Positions 10,374-19,596 of a DNA stretch of 64,000 bases are shown here, in pieces (within the stretch, counting starts at the first letter, position 1; each line of letters begins with the position of its first letter). The position numbers and the translations under genes were made by a program. Source of the DNA: Frigidibacter sp. ROC022 (GTDB lineage: Bacteria; Pseudomonadota; Alphaproteobacteria; Rhodobacterales; Rhodobacteraceae); assembly GCF_024723735.1 (NCBI RefSeq), contig NZ_JANQDU010000001.1, positions 310,001-374,000 of the forward strand, in the 5' to 3' direction. The notes under the pieces were generated by a model. It was not told the DNA's origin and searched no databases. It saw only the letters and a list, made by a program, of their open reading frames with translations.

Positions 10374-11741
10374 ATGTTCGTTCAAACCCTCGCCCGGAGC
10401 CTGGCGCGCCTCGTGCTTGGCCTTGCCCTGTCGCTCCCCGCCCAGACGGCGGCGGCGAAGTCGCTGGCGCTGCTGATCGGCAATGATGCCTATACCGAGA
10501 TCGCGCCGCTGCGCACCGCCCGTGCCGACGCCGGCGGCTATGCGCAGCTGTTCCAGAGCATGGGTTTCGCGGTGACCGAGGCGCATGACCTGACCGGCAG
10601 CGCGATGCGGGTGACCCTGGCCCGGTTCTACGATTCCATCGCCCCCGGCGACACGGTGGTCTTCGTCTATTCGGGCCATGGCTGGAGCGACGGACAGCAG
10701 AACTATCTGGTGCCGGTCGATATCCAGGCCAGCGGCTCTGCGACGCTGCTCTCGGTCGAGAGCTTTCCGGTCCGCAATGGAGTCAACGGGATCGTCGATC
10801 AGATCAACCGGCGCGCGCCGGGGCTTCTGGTGGCGATCCTCGACGCCTGCCGCAACAACCCCTTCACCGATGATTCGGGCACCCGCTCGGTCGGGCTGAC
10901 GCGGGGGCTGGTGCCGGTGCAGGCGCCCTCGGGCACCTTCATCGCATTTTCGGCGGGCGCAGGGCAGACGGCCCTGGATCGGCTTTCCGACGAGGACCCG
11001 GCCCGCTATTCGGTGTTCACCCGGGTGTTCCTCGACGAGCTGGCCAAGGGCCAGGACCTGCAGAGCGCGTTCAAGACCACGCAGGCGCGGGTCAGCGAAC
11101 TGGCCGCCGCGATCGGTCACCAACAACGCCCGGCCTATTACGACGAGGTGATCGGCGCCGCCTGCCTGTCCGGCGTCTGCGGCGCCCCGCCCCGCGAAGC
11201 GGCTACGGAGGATGCGCCCCCCGCAGCGACGCCCGTGACGGACCCGGTGGCCATCGCGGCACGCGAGTGGCAGGACTTCAAGAGCACGACCTCGATCCCG
11301 GCGCTGATTGCCTTTGCCGAGCGTCATGCCGGAACGCCCTATGCCGAACTGGCCCGCGGGCGGATTGCGGAACTGAGGGCCGCGGCCGCGCCCGACCCCG
11401 AGGACGTGCCCGACGCGGCGCCGCAGCCCGAACCGCCGGAGGTGGCCGCCACGCCGACACCCGGTGCCCGGGAGGTGACCGAAGGCGACCGCCCGGACTG
11501 GTGCCGCGCCGCCGCCACTCCGACCGAGCTGGCGATCTGCGCAGATGCGTCGCTGGCCGGACAGGACATCCGGATGGCCCGGCAATACGCGACACTGCTG
11601 AAGAGTCTTGCCCAGGACGCCGGCAGCAGGCTGAAATCCGATCAGCGGAACTGGCTGAAACGGCGCAACGCGTGTGGCGCCGACGTGACCTGCCTGCAGG
11701 CAGCCTATCGCGACCGGCTGGCGGAACTGGCGCGCTACTGA
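10374..11741 (+). CDS. secreted caspase-family peptidase (C14) with LprI-like C-terminus, copy 2
   Basis: A 455-residue paralogue of the preceding gene, colinear along its whole length. It has a signal peptide (about 1-28), a caspase domain with His102 in YSGHGW and Cys159 in DACRNN, a helical middle, a Pro/Glu-rich linker and an LprI-like end with RRNACGAD. Long blocks around both catalytic residues are identical in the two copies (GWSDGQQNYLVPVDI, FPVRNGVNGIVD), while linkers and C-terminal domains have diverged. A GGAGGT ribosome site four bases before the ATG fixes the start. The 52-base spacing suggests an operon, although this copy has its own strong ribosome site. The gene converges on valS. 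Confidence 0.9.
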   Translation: MFVQTLARSLARLVLGLALSLPAQTAAAKSLALLIGNDAYTEIAPLRTARADAGGYAQLFQSMGFAVTEAHDLTGSAMRVTLARFYDSIAPGDTVVFVYSGHGWSDGQQNYLVPVDIQASGSATLLSVESFPVRNGVNGIVDQINRRAPGLLVAILDACRNNPFTDDSGTRSVGLTRGLVPVQAPSGTFIAFSAGAGQTALDRLSDEDPARYSVFTRVFLDELAKGQDLQSAFKTTQARVSELAAAIGHQQRPAYYDEVIGAACLSGVCGAPPREAATEDAPPAATPVTDPVAIAAREWQDFKSTTSIPALIAFAERHAGTPYAELARGRIAELRAAAAPDPEDVPDAAPQPEPPEVAATPTPGAREVTEGDRPDWCRAAATPTELAICADASLAGQDIRMARQYATLLKSLAQDAGSRLKSDQRNWLKRRNACGADVTCLQAAYRDRLAELARY

Positions 11742-11749
11742 TCCCGGCG

Positions 11750-11765
11750 GGGGCCTTCCGGCCCC
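11750..11765. terminator. hairpin between caspase copy 2 and valS
   Basis: GGGGCC and GGCCCC form a six-base stem around a TTCC tetraloop in the 27-base gap between convergent stops. It has no T run. Confidence 0.4.
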
Positions 11766-11768
11766 GGC

Positions 11769-14700
11769 TCAACCCAGTTCGGCCAGCCGCGCCAGGGCCG
11801 CTTTCAGCCGGCCGGCCTCCTCGGACTTCTGGGTCTGCAATTCGCGGGTCTCTTCGACCACATCTTCCGGGGCGCTCTCGACGAACTTGGGGTTCTTCAG
11901 CCGGCCGTTCAGCCCGGCGAGGTCCTTTTCCAGCTTCGCCAGCGCCTTCGACAGCCGGTCGTTCTCGGCCGCCACGTCGATGATGCCGGCCAGCGGAAGC
12001 GCGAAGGTGCCGCCGTCCACCGCCACGGTGATCGAGCCCTTGGGCGCGGCTTCGGCGGCCTCCAGCGAGTCGATCCGCGCCAGCCGCTTGATCAGCACCT
12101 CGTTGCGCGCCCATGCGGCCTCGCCCGCCGCATCCAGCGACAGTTTCAGCATCGCCAGGTGCAGCCCGGCAGGGACATGCATCTCGGCCCTGGCCGAACG
12201 GATGTTCTCGATCAGCGAGATCACCCAGTTCATTTCCCGGTCGGCCTCGGCGTCAATCAGCTCGGCGCCGTATTCCGGCCAGTCGGCATGTACGCAGGGT
12301 TTTGCGCGGCTCGGCGCCATCAGGCCCCAGAGTTCCTCGGTGATGAAGGGCATGAACGGGTGCAGCAGGATCGCGCATTGGTCGAGCACCCAGGCCATCG
12401 TCTCCTGGGTCTCGGCCTTTTGCGCCTCGGTGCCGTCCAGCAGCAGCGGCTTGGAGAATTCGACATACCAGTCGCAGACCTTGCCCCAGACAAAGGCGTA
12501 GAGCCCAAGGGCCGCCTCGTTGAACCGGTAGCCTTCCAGCGCCTGATCGACGGTCTCGCGGATTCGCGCCGTCTCGCCGATGATCCACTTGTTCAGCGTT
12601 TCCTTCGGGGAAGGGATGCCGTTGCGGGGTGCCTGGAAGACGCCGTTCATCTCGGCAAACCGGGCCGCGTTCCAGAGCTTTGTCGTGAAGTTCCGGTAGC
12701 CGGTCACGCGCTCTTTCGAGAGTTTCAGCGTGCCGCCGAGGGCCGCCATCGAGGCCATGGTGAAGCGCACCGCATCGGCGCCGACCTCGTCGATCAGTTC
12801 CAGCGGGTCGATGACATTGCCCAGCGTCTTGGACATCTTCACGCCCTTCTCGTCGCGGACAAGAGCGTGCAGGTAGACGGTGTGGAACGGCACCTCCTTC
12901 ACCACTTCCATCTGCATCATGATCATCCGGGCAACCCAGAAGAACAGGATGTCGAAGCCGGTGACGAGCACGCTGGTCGGGAAATACTTGCGAAACTCCG
13001 GGGTGTCCTCGGGCCAGCCGAGAGTGCCGATCGGCCACAGACCCGAAGAGAACCAGGTGTCGAGAACGTCGGGGTCACGCCAGACCGGATAGACCAGATG
13101 GGTCGGGTCCTGATTGATCGCGTATTCGGCCAGCCGTTCGGCCAGCAGGTCCATCGCTTCCTGCTTGTCGGCGACCTCGACGATGGCGGCATTCGACAAC
13201 GGGTTCGGGACGTCGATGATCTCGGCCCGGAAGGCATCCTTGACGCTCTCGAAATCGGTGGCGCAATGCATCACGTCGCCACCCTGCAACATGCCGTCGC
13301 GGACCAGCAGACCCAGAACCTGCACGTCATCTAGATCGCCCGAGGCGTTCAGGTCGCCGGTATCGACCCCGAGGTCGAGCCCGTACCAGACCGGCACCCG
13401 GTGCCCCCACCAGAGTTGGCGCGAGATGCACCAGGGTTCGATATTTTCCAGCCAGTGATCGTAGACCTTCTTGTCGCGCTCGGGCAGGATCTGGATGCGA
13501 CCGTCGTTCACCGCTTCCAGCGCCGGGCCGGCCAGGGTCTTGGCATCGACGAACCACTGATCGGTCAGCATCGGCTCGATGACGACTTTCGACCGGTCGC
13601 CGAAGGGCTGCATGATCTTCTTCGACTCGACCTTGAGCATCAGCCCCTCGGCGTCGATGTCGGCGATGACGCGCTTGCGGGCTTCGAACCGGTCCAGCCC
13701 GCGATAGGCCTCGGGCACGAGGTTCAGCGTATCGATCTCGGCGGCGTCGAAACTGGCGCCCTCGGCAATCTCCTGCGCCCGGGCCGCGACGGTGGCGTAA
13801 TCGTCGCCGTCGTCGCGCATCGCGCCCTTGGTATCCATGAGCCGATACAGCGGGATGCCGTTGCGGGTGGCGACGGCGTAGTCGTTGAAATCATGCGCGC
13901 CGGTGATCTTGACCGCACCGGACCCGAAATCCTTGTCGGGATAGGTATCGGTGATGATCGGGATCAGCCGCCGGTGCTCCTTGGGCCCGACCGGGATTTC
14001 GCACAGTTTCCCGACGATCGGCGCGTAGCGTTCATCGGAAGGATGCACCGCCACCGCGCCGTCGCCCAGCATGGTCTCGGGCCGGGTGGTGGCAATCGAG
14101 ATGTAGTCGCGGGTCTCGCGCAGGATGACGTTCCCGTCTTCGTCCTTCTCGATGTATTCATAGGTTTCCCCGCCTTGCAGCGGATACTTGAAGTGCCACA
14201 TGTGGCCGTCGATCTCGATGTTCTCGACTTCCAGGTCCGAGATCGCGGTCTCGAAATGCGGGTCCCAGTTGACCAGCCGCTTGCCGCGGGTGATCAGCCC
14301 CTTCTGGTAGAGATCGACAAAGACCTTCAGCACCGCGTCGTGGAAATTCCCCTCTTCCCCCTCGGGGGCGCCGGGAGCGCCCGACATGGTGAAGGCGATG
14401 CGGTCCCAGTCGCAGGAGGCGCCCAGCCGCTTAAGCTGGTTGATGATGGTCGAACCGAATTCCTGCTTGTACTCCCAGACCTTGGCGATGAACTCCTCGC
14501 GGCTCAGGTCGGTGCGGCGCTGGTCGGATTCGGCCATCAGGCGCTTCTCGACCTGCAGCTGGGTGGCGATCCCGGCGTGGTCGGTCCCCGGCTGCCACAG
14601 CGTGTCGAAGCCCCGCATCCGGTGCCAGCGGGTCAGGATGTCCTGAAGCGTGTTGTTGAAGGCATGGCCCACATGCAGCGCCCCGGTGACATTCGGCGGC

Positions 14701-14828
14701 GGGATCATGATGCAGAAGGTTTCCTTGCGCGAGGCATTGGCCCCGGCCCGGAAGGCGCCCGAGGCCTCCCACATGGCGGCGATGCGGGCCTCGGCCTCGG
14801 TGGCGTCGAAGGTCTTTTCCATCGGCAT
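11769..14828 (-). CDS. valS: valyl-tRNA synthetase
   Basis: A 1019-residue class I aminoacyl-tRNA synthetase that charges tRNA-Val. The HIGH-type motif is HVGH at residues 52-55, within [13 protein letters not shown]. The KMSKS-type motif is KMSKT near residue 665. A long insertion between them corresponds to the CP1 editing domain. The last 70 or so residues are charged and heptad-like ([12 protein letters not shown]), matching the ValRS C-terminal coiled coil. The ATG at 14828 is preferred over an in-frame one 41 codons upstream because the family begins with MEKTF or similar. A second ATG two codons later is also possible. Confidence 0.96.
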   Translation of the reverse strand: MPMEKTFDATEAEARIAAMWEASGAFRAGANASRKETFCIMIPPPNVTGALHVGHAFNNTLQDILTRWHRMRGFDTLWQPGTDHAGIATQLQVEKRLMAESDQRRTDLSREEFIAKVWEYKQEFGSTIINQLKRLGASCDWDRIAFTMSGAPGAPEGEEGNFHDAVLKVFVDLYQKGLITRGKRLVNWDPHFETAISDLEVENIEIDGHMWHFKYPLQGGETYEYIEKDEDGNVILRETRDYISIATTRPETMLGDGAVAVHPSDERYAPIVGKLCEIPVGPKEHRRLIPIITDTYPDKDFGSGAVKITGAHDFNDYAVATRNGIPLYRLMDTKGAMRDDGDDYATVAARAQEIAEGASFDAAEIDTLNLVPEAYRGLDRFEARKRVIADIDAEGLMLKVESKKIMQPFGDRSKVVIEPMLTDQWFVDAKTLAGPALEAVNDGRIQILPERDKKVYDHWLENIEPWCISRQLWWGHRVPVWYGLDLGVDTGDLNASGDLDDVQVLGLLVRDGMLQGGDVMHCATDFESVKDAFRAEIIDVPNPLSNAAIVEVADKQEAMDLLAERLAEYAINQDPTHLVYPVWRDPDVLDTWFSSGLWPIGTLGWPEDTPEFRKYFPTSVLVTGFDILFFWVARMIMMQMEVVKEVPFHTVYLHALVRDEKGVKMSKTLGNVIDPLELIDEVGADAVRFTMASMAALGGTLKLSKERVTGYRNFTTKLWNAARFAEMNGVFQAPRNGIPSPKETLNKWIIGETARIRETVDQALEGYRFNEAALGLYAFVWGKVCDWYVEFSKPLLLDGTEAQKAETQETMAWVLDQCAILLHPFMPFITEELWGLMAPSRAKPCVHADWPEYGAELIDAEADREMNWVISLIENIRSARAEMHVPAGLHLAMLKLSLDAAGEAAWARNEVLIKRLARIDSLEAAEAAPKGSITVAVDGGTFALPLAGIIDVAAENDRLSKALAKLEKDLAGLNGRLKNPKFVESAPEDVVEETRELQTQKSEEAGRLKAALARLAELG

Positions 14829-15028
14829 GGTGGCAGTCCCGTTGGTCGTTTCGGTGCAGGGTGCGTTGGGGCCGTGAATTAGCCCGTGACGGCGGCGAGG
14901 GGAAGCGGATAGTCGGCGCAGCGTTGTCGCAGGATCGCGAGGCTCCGTCACGAATTTGTTTTACGGACCCGGATGTTCGTGACTATATTTTCTCATAATT
15001 TCTGCAGCCATCGCATCGGGCCTTCGCC

Positions 15029-15730
15029 ATGAATGGATTGAACACCTCGTTTTCGCACCATTTCTTCGGCAAGGAAGGCGTCGGAGCGGTTCTGTTGCTG
15101 GCTTTTGCAGCCTGGCTGGCCTGGGCCGGGCAGGCCGAGATCGTGCGCGGACAGCGCCTGATCTCCGAGGGCATCTATGCCGTCGGAGAGGTGACGGGAA
15201 AGAGCCATTACAGTTCCACCAGTTCGGGCAGCATGCGGCGGATGGTCTATTACCGGTTCACCCCCGAGGGCAGCGGGACCGAGATCGAGGGCCGGCAGAG
15301 GGTCGGGCGCCAGATGTATATTCAGGCGCGGGAAGGTCAGGCGCGGCGGGTCTATTACCTGCCCGACGATCCCGAGGTGAACGAGATCGACCCGGGCGTC
15401 ACGGTGGTGAACGGCCAGACCAACCTGATGTACGGCATTGGTGCGGGCCTGGTGGCGCTGGTGCTTGCCGCGATGGCTTATCGCAAGGCCCGGGTCAGCC
15501 TGATGCGTTACAACGACGGCACTCTGGTTCTGGCCAAGATTGTCGAACATGCGCCGGCAGGTGAAACCAAGGCGGGCAAGCCGATCTTCGCTCCGGTCTG
15601 GCGCGATGATTTCGGGCGGGAAGGCAGGCTGGCGCCGGGTTCTGAAGGGTTGATCCCGGCGGTCGGCATACAGGTCAAGATTCTGATCGACCCGGCAGGC
15701 CGCTGGGAGCCCGAACGGATCATCGCCTGA
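15029..15730 (+). CDS. DUF3592-like membrane protein
   Basis: A 233-residue protein with two membrane spans, near residues 12-32 and 132-150. Between them is an extracytoplasmic-looking beta-rich region of the DUF3592 type (RMVYYRFTPEG, RRVYYLPDDPEVNEIDPG). A repeat-like second segment after the second span is probably cytoplasmic. The function of this family is not established. The gene is alone, divergent from valS by 200 bases and convergent with the Lrp-type regulator, four bases from its stop. Confidence 0.65.
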   Translation: MNGLNTSFSHHFFGKEGVGAVLLLAFAAWLAWAGQAEIVRGQRLISEGIYAVGEVTGKSHYSSTSSGSMRRMVYYRFTPEGSGTEIEGRQRVGRQMYIQAREGQARRVYYLPDDPEVNEIDPGVTVVNGQTNLMYGIGAGLVALVLAAMAYRKARVSLMRYNDGTLVLAKIVEHAPAGETKAGKPIFAPVWRDDFGREGRLAPGSEGLIPAVGIQVKILIDPAGRWEPERIIA

Positions 15731-15733
15731 CGG

Positions 15734-16165
15734 TCAGACCGCGCGGTCGAACTTGGTGGTCATATGGATCAGGCTCTCGGTGGTCTTGACCCCGGCGATC
15801 ATTCCGATCTTGTCCAGCACCTCGTCCAGCCCCATCGTCGTATCCGAGGCGACCTGAAGGATCAGGTCGTAGCGGCCGGTGGTGGTGTGGACCAGTTCGA
15901 CCTCGGGGATGGCGCGCAGCTTCTGGATCACGCCTGCCGATTCCCGCGCTTCGATGTCCAGCAGTACCGTCGCCTTGATCCGCCGGGCCAGCGCAACATT
16001 GCCCAGCTTGATCGTATAGCCGGCGATGGTGCCGTTGCTCTCCATCCGCTCGATCCGCGCCTGCACGGTCGAGCGGGCCACCTTGAAGCGCCGCGCCAGA
16101 CGCGAGGTCGAGGTCGAACTGTCGGCCGCCAGGGCCGCAAGAAGCTTCTGATCGAGGTCGTCCAT
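15734..16165 (-). CDS. Lrp/AsnC-family transcriptional regulator
   Basis: A 143-residue feast/famine regulator. Residues 1-60 form an AsnC-type winged helix (LDQKLLAALAADSSTSTSRLARRF, recognition helix near VARSTVQARIERM). Residues 65-143 form the RAM ligand-binding and oligomerisation domain, with the pattern VELVHTTTGRYDLILQV. The start at 16165 is chosen because it begins the family consensus DDLDQKLL. It is divergently placed from the decarboxylase gene, with 225 bases between starts, so it is a good candidate regulator of that gene, responding to an amino acid such as ornithine or lysine. Confidence 0.87.
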   Translation of the reverse strand: MDDLDQKLLAALAADSSTSTSRLARRFKVARSTVQARIERMESNGTIAGYTIKLGNVALARRIKATVLLDIEARESAGVIQKLRAIPEVELVHTTTGRYDLILQVASDTTMGLDEVLDKIGMIAGVKTTESLIHMTTKFDRAV

Positions 16166-16390
16166 GTCGCGCCTGTTGATTTGACCGGCAATTTCGTCAT
16201 TCTGACCATATCGCCGCACAATTCAACCCTTTTCATCGGTAGAATGGTGCCTCATATGGGGATCATCGTTTACAGGAAAAGGGCGGCTCATACGCACCTG
16301 GCCTGGGTTGGAAGAATGCGCGAGCAATCTCCGAACCTGGTTTTCAGGAGAGGATAGCTGCGTCCAGTTGGCCGAGGGAAGGAACCGCCG

Positions 16391-17536
16391 ATGGGACTGT
16401 CGAAAACGATCTGGACGAAACCGGCCGAGCATCTGCTGGCCTATCATCCCGACGAGCCGGTGCTGTATTTCGCCCCCGCCGTCCTGCAAGCCACGGCACG
16501 CAAGTTTCTTGAAGGATTTCCGGGCCTTGTCACCTATGCGGTGAAGTCGAACCCGGATGAGGTGGTGCTGTCGAACCTGGTCGCCGCCGGGGTCAACGGC
16601 TTTGACGTCGCCTCGCCCTTCGAGATGGAGCTGGTCAGCCGCGTCGCGCCCGGTGCCGCGATGCATTACAACAACCCGGTGCGCTCGCGGTCCGAGATCG
16701 CCACCGCCGTTCGCCTGGGCTGTGCCAGCTATTCGGTCGACTCGCATTCCGAACTCGACAAGCTGATCGAGATGGTCCCCGCGGCAGGCACCGAGATCAC
16801 CGTGCGCTTCAAGCTGCCGGTCTCGGGCGCCGCCTACAATTTCGGCGCCAAGTTCGGGGCCGATGCCGAGAAGGCCGCGGTTCTGCTCAAGCGGGTCGCC
16901 GGGGCCGGGTTCATCCCTTCGATCACCTTCCATCCGGGCACCCAATGCACCGACCCGATGGCCTGGGATGCCTATATCCGCAAGGCCGCCTGGATCGCCG
17001 CCGAGGCCGGCGTCCCGATCGCCCGTCTGAATGTCGGCGGTGGCTTTCCGTCGCATCGGCTGGCGGAACTGGCGCCGCAACTCGACGAGATCTTCGCTCT
17101 GATCGACCGGGTGACGGACGAGGCGTTCGGCGCCGACCGTCCGGTGCTGGTCTGCGAGCCGGGCCGCGCCATGGTGGCCGAAAGCTACACGCTTGCGGTG
17201 CGGATCAAGGCACTGCGCGATGACGATCACGTCTTCATGAACGACGGCATCTATGGCGGGCTGGCCGAGTTGCCGCTGATCGGGGTGATCGACCGGATCG
17301 AGGTTCTGTCGCCCGATCTGAACCCGCGCCAGGGCGCGGTCCGGCCGCGGATCTGCTTTGGGCCGACCTGCGATTCCGTTGACCGGCTGCCGGGCGAGAT
17401 TGCCCTGCCGGGCGACATGGCGGAAGGCGATTACATGCTGTTTCACGGCATGGGGGCCTATTCCACCGCCACCGTGACCCGGTTCAACGGGTTCGGAAAT
17501 ATCGGCATCGAGACGGTCTACAGTTTCAAGGATTAG
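16391..17536 (+). CDS. type III PLP decarboxylase (ornithine decarboxylase-like)
   Basis: A 381-residue alanine-racemase-fold decarboxylase that would make putrescine or cadaverine for polyamine synthesis. Lys52 in TYAVKSNP is the PLP anchor. The mid-protein FHPGTQ and GGGFPS motifs bind the cofactor phosphate. CDS in GPTCDSVD near residue 327 supplies the active-site Cys at the dimer interface. The length fits eukaryotic-type bacterial ornithine/lysine decarboxylases and is shorter than SpeC or SpeA. Substrate preference between ornithine, lysine and diaminopimelate is inferred only by family. A GGAAGGA ribosome site precedes the ATG. An Lrp-type regulator lies upstream in the opposite direction. 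Confidence 0.87.
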   Translation: MGLSKTIWTKPAEHLLAYHPDEPVLYFAPAVLQATARKFLEGFPGLVTYAVKSNPDEVVLSNLVAAGVNGFDVASPFEMELVSRVAPGAAMHYNNPVRSRSEIATAVRLGCASYSVDSHSELDKLIEMVPAAGTEITVRFKLPVSGAAYNFGAKFGADAEKAAVLLKRVAGAGFIPSITFHPGTQCTDPMAWDAYIRKAAWIAAEAGVPIARLNVGGGFPSHRLAELAPQLDEIFALIDRVTDEAFGADRPVLVCEPGRAMVAESYTLAVRIKALRDDDHVFMNDGIYGGLAELPLIGVIDRIEVLSPDLNPRQGAVRPRICFGPTCDSVDRLPGEIALPGDMAEGDYMLFHGMGAYSTATVTRFNGFGNIGIETVYSFKD

Positions 17537-17546
17537 GCCCATTCCG

Positions 17547-17574
17547 GCGCCGGCGCAGCTTCGAGCGCCGGCGC
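17547..17574 (+). terminator. hairpin after the decarboxylase gene
   Basis: A ten-base perfect stem (GCGCCGGCGC twice, self-complementary) flanks an eight-base loop, starting 10 bases after the stop codon. No T run follows, so termination strength is uncertain. Confidence 0.4.
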
Positions 17575-17670
17575 TGCCCGGCCTCGGTGGGGATGCTTCG
17601 CGGTCAGGGTGGTTGCCGTCCGGCGCGCAAGTTGCGATGAACGGGCAGAGCCTTGGCCCGGAGTCGCCCC

Positions 17671-18309
17671 ATGACCGAACCCTCACATCTCACAGTCGTC
17701 GATCACCCGCTGGTGCAGCACAAGCTGACGCTGATGCGCGACAAGGAGACTTCGACGAACTCGTTCCGGCGGCTCCTGCGCGAGATCAGCCAGTTGCTGG
17801 CCTACGAGATCACCCGGAACATGGAGATGACCACGCGCCGGATCGAGACCCCGATCCAGGCGATGGACTCGCCAGTGATCGATGGCAAGAAGCTGGCGCT
17901 GATCTCGATCCTGCGGGCCGGCAACGGTTTGCTGGACGGGGTGCTGGAACTGATCCCGGCGGCGCGGGTCGGCTTTGTCGGTCTCTACCGGGACGAGAAG
18001 ACCCTGCAGCCGGTGAAATACTACTACAAGGTGCCCTCCGACCTCGGGAACCGCCTGGTGATCGCGCTGGACCCGATGTTGGCGACCGGCAATTCCTCGG
18101 CGGCGGCGATCGAGATGCTGAAGGCCAGCGGCGCGACCAACATCCGCTTCATGTGCCTTCTGGCCGCTCCCGAGGGCATCGCTCGGATGAAGGAGGCGCA
18201 TCCCGATGTGCCGATCGTGACAGCGGCCGTGGACGAGAGGCTGAACGATCACGGATATATCGTGCCGGGACTAGGGGATGCGGGCGACCGCATGTTCGGC
18301 ACCAAATAA
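17671..18309 (+). CDS. upp: uracil phosphoribosyltransferase
   Basis: A 212-residue type I phosphoribosyltransferase that converts uracil and PRPP to UMP. The PRPP-binding motif is [14 protein letters not shown] at residues 132-145. Other family marks are RAGNGLLDG near 82-90 and the C-terminal uracil-binding loop [13 protein letters not shown]. The start at 17671 follows a CCGGAG site and gives the canonical length; an in-frame ATG six codons earlier is less likely. It belongs to pyrimidine salvage together with the cdd-deoA-deoB cluster about 42 kb away in this window. Confidence 0.95.
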   Translation: MTEPSHLTVVDHPLVQHKLTLMRDKETSTNSFRRLLREISQLLAYEITRNMEMTTRRIETPIQAMDSPVIDGKKLALISILRAGNGLLDGVLELIPAARVGFVGLYRDEKTLQPVKYYYKVPSDLGNRLVIALDPMLATGNSSAAAIEMLKASGATNIRFMCLLAAPEGIARMKEAHPDVPIVTAAVDERLNDHGYIVPGLGDAGDRMFGTK

Positions 18310-18378
18310 GCCCCAATCTGCTTTACTCGACGGGCTAATTCCGGCATGCTTCCACAATATATTGTGTGGGGGCACAAG

Positions 18379-19482
18379 ATGCTGTTTGGGAAGACGCTCG
18401 CGGCAACTGCCATTGTCGCACTGCTCGCTTCAGGCCAGGCCTGGGGCAAGACGATCGCGAATACCGACGGCCCGGCCGAGCAACCACCGGCGTCGTTCAC
18501 GGGCAAGCAGTTTGTCGACAGCGAAGGCTGCATCTTCGTCCGTGCCGGCTACAACGGCAAGGTCACCTGGGTCCCGCGGGTCACGCGGGACAAGAAGGTG
18601 ATCTGCGGCTACAAGCCGACCTTCGCCAAGGCGGCCGCGCCGGAACCGAAGCCCGCCGCGAAACCGGCCCCGGAAATCGTCGTCGCGGCGCCGGCGCCCA
18701 AGCCGAAACCGGTGGCCAAGCCGGCCGCCGCTCCGAAGAAGACCGTTGCGGTCAAACCCGCGCCGGCCCCGGTCGTCGCGGCAGCGCCGACACCGAAGCT
18801 GCCCCCGCCGACGGCCTCGCAGATCGAATACGCAAAGCGCACTGCCTGCCCGAAGTTCGATAAGGTGGCGCAGGACCACATGCTGCTGGTCAACGGCTAT
18901 CCGGTGCGCTGCGGCCCGCAGAAGGAAATCCCCGGCGGACGTCCCTATGCGCTGGCGGCAGGCGGCTCGACCGGCTCAACCGGCTCAACCGGTTCGGGCA
19001 GCGCGGGCGCACCGGCCCCGGTCGCGGCACCGGCGCCCGAGCTTCCCGAGGGCTACAAGGCGGCCTGGGCCGACGGGCGTCTGAACACGCAGCGCGGGCC
19101 GAGAACCGCGGCGGGTGACGCCCAGATGGCGCAGGTCTTCGAGACCGACAAGGTGCCGATGGTCTCTCGGAAGACCACGCGCATGGCGGCGGCCCCGAAG
19201 ATGTCCGGCAGCGGGGCCTATGTCGTGGCGACCAAGAACGCCCCGGCGGGCAGGGACAAGGCCTATGTGCAGGTCGGCACCTTCGGCAAGCCGGCCAATG
19301 CCAGGGCCACGGCGGCACGGCTGAAGGCGGCAGGGCTTCCGGTGGCGATGGGCAAGCTCACGAGGGGTGGCAAGACGCTTCAGGTGGTTCTGGCCGGGCC
19401 CTTCACCTCGAACGCGCAATTGCAGTCCGGGCTGACCATCGCCCGCCGCGCCGGTTTCCGGGACGCCTTCGCGCGCAAGTAA
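18379..19482 (+). CDS. exported SPOR-domain protein
   Basis: A 367-residue protein with a signal peptide (about residues 1-23) and an Ala/Pro/Lys-rich linker near 78-140 of the kind that crosses peptidoglycan. It ends in a SPOR domain at about 292-367 (AYVQVGTFGKPANARATAARL and LQVVLAGPF), which binds denuded glycan strands at division sites. A short middle domain with four Cys may be disulfide-bonded. A Gly-Ser-Thr run near residue 195 comes from a nine-base tandem repeat. The ATG at 18379, with GGGGG nine bases before, is preferred over one 11 codons upstream because it gives a clean signal peptide. Likely role: cell envelope or division. Confidence 0.82.
   Translation: MLFGKTLAATAIVALLASGQAWGKTIANTDGPAEQPPASFTGKQFVDSEGCIFVRAGYNGKVTWVPRVTRDKKVICGYKPTFAKAAAPEPKPAAKPAPEIVVAAPAPKPKPVAKPAAAPKKTVAVKPAPAPVVAAAPTPKLPPPTASQIEYAKRTACPKFDKVAQDHMLLVNGYPVRCGPQKEIPGGRPYALAAGGSTGSTGSTGSGSAGAPAPVAAPAPELPEGYKAAWADGRLNTQRGPRTAAGDAQMAQVFETDKVPMVSRKTTRMAAAPKMSGSGAYVVATKNAPAGRDKAYVQVGTFGKPANARATAARLKAAGLPVAMGKLTRGGKTLQVVLAGPFTSNAQLQSGLTIARRAGFRDAFARK
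18964..18990 (+). repeat. nine-base in-frame tandem repeat in the SPOR-protein gene
   Basis: Three units of GGCTCRACC lie head to tail, followed by a degenerate fourth unit to 18999. They encode Gly-Ser-Thr repeats, so the copy number could change by slippage without breaking the frame. Confidence 0.7.
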
Positions 19483-19535
19483 ACGGCTGGCACACACGTT
19501 TTCCCCGCCACCGTTTCCAAACCGGGCGGGATTCT

Positions 19536-19570
19536 GGAAAGGCCCGGACGCGATCCGTCCGGGCCTTTCC
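19536..19570. terminator. strong bidirectional hairpin terminator
   Basis: A perfect 15-base stem (left arm 19536-19550, right arm 19556-19570) with a five-base loop lies between the convergent stops at 19482 and 19597. The arms end in GGAAA and TTTCC, giving short A/T tracts on both sides, so it can work in both directions. Confidence 0.8.
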
Positions 19571-19596
19571 TCCATCCGGTTGCGGGTGCCCGCCGG

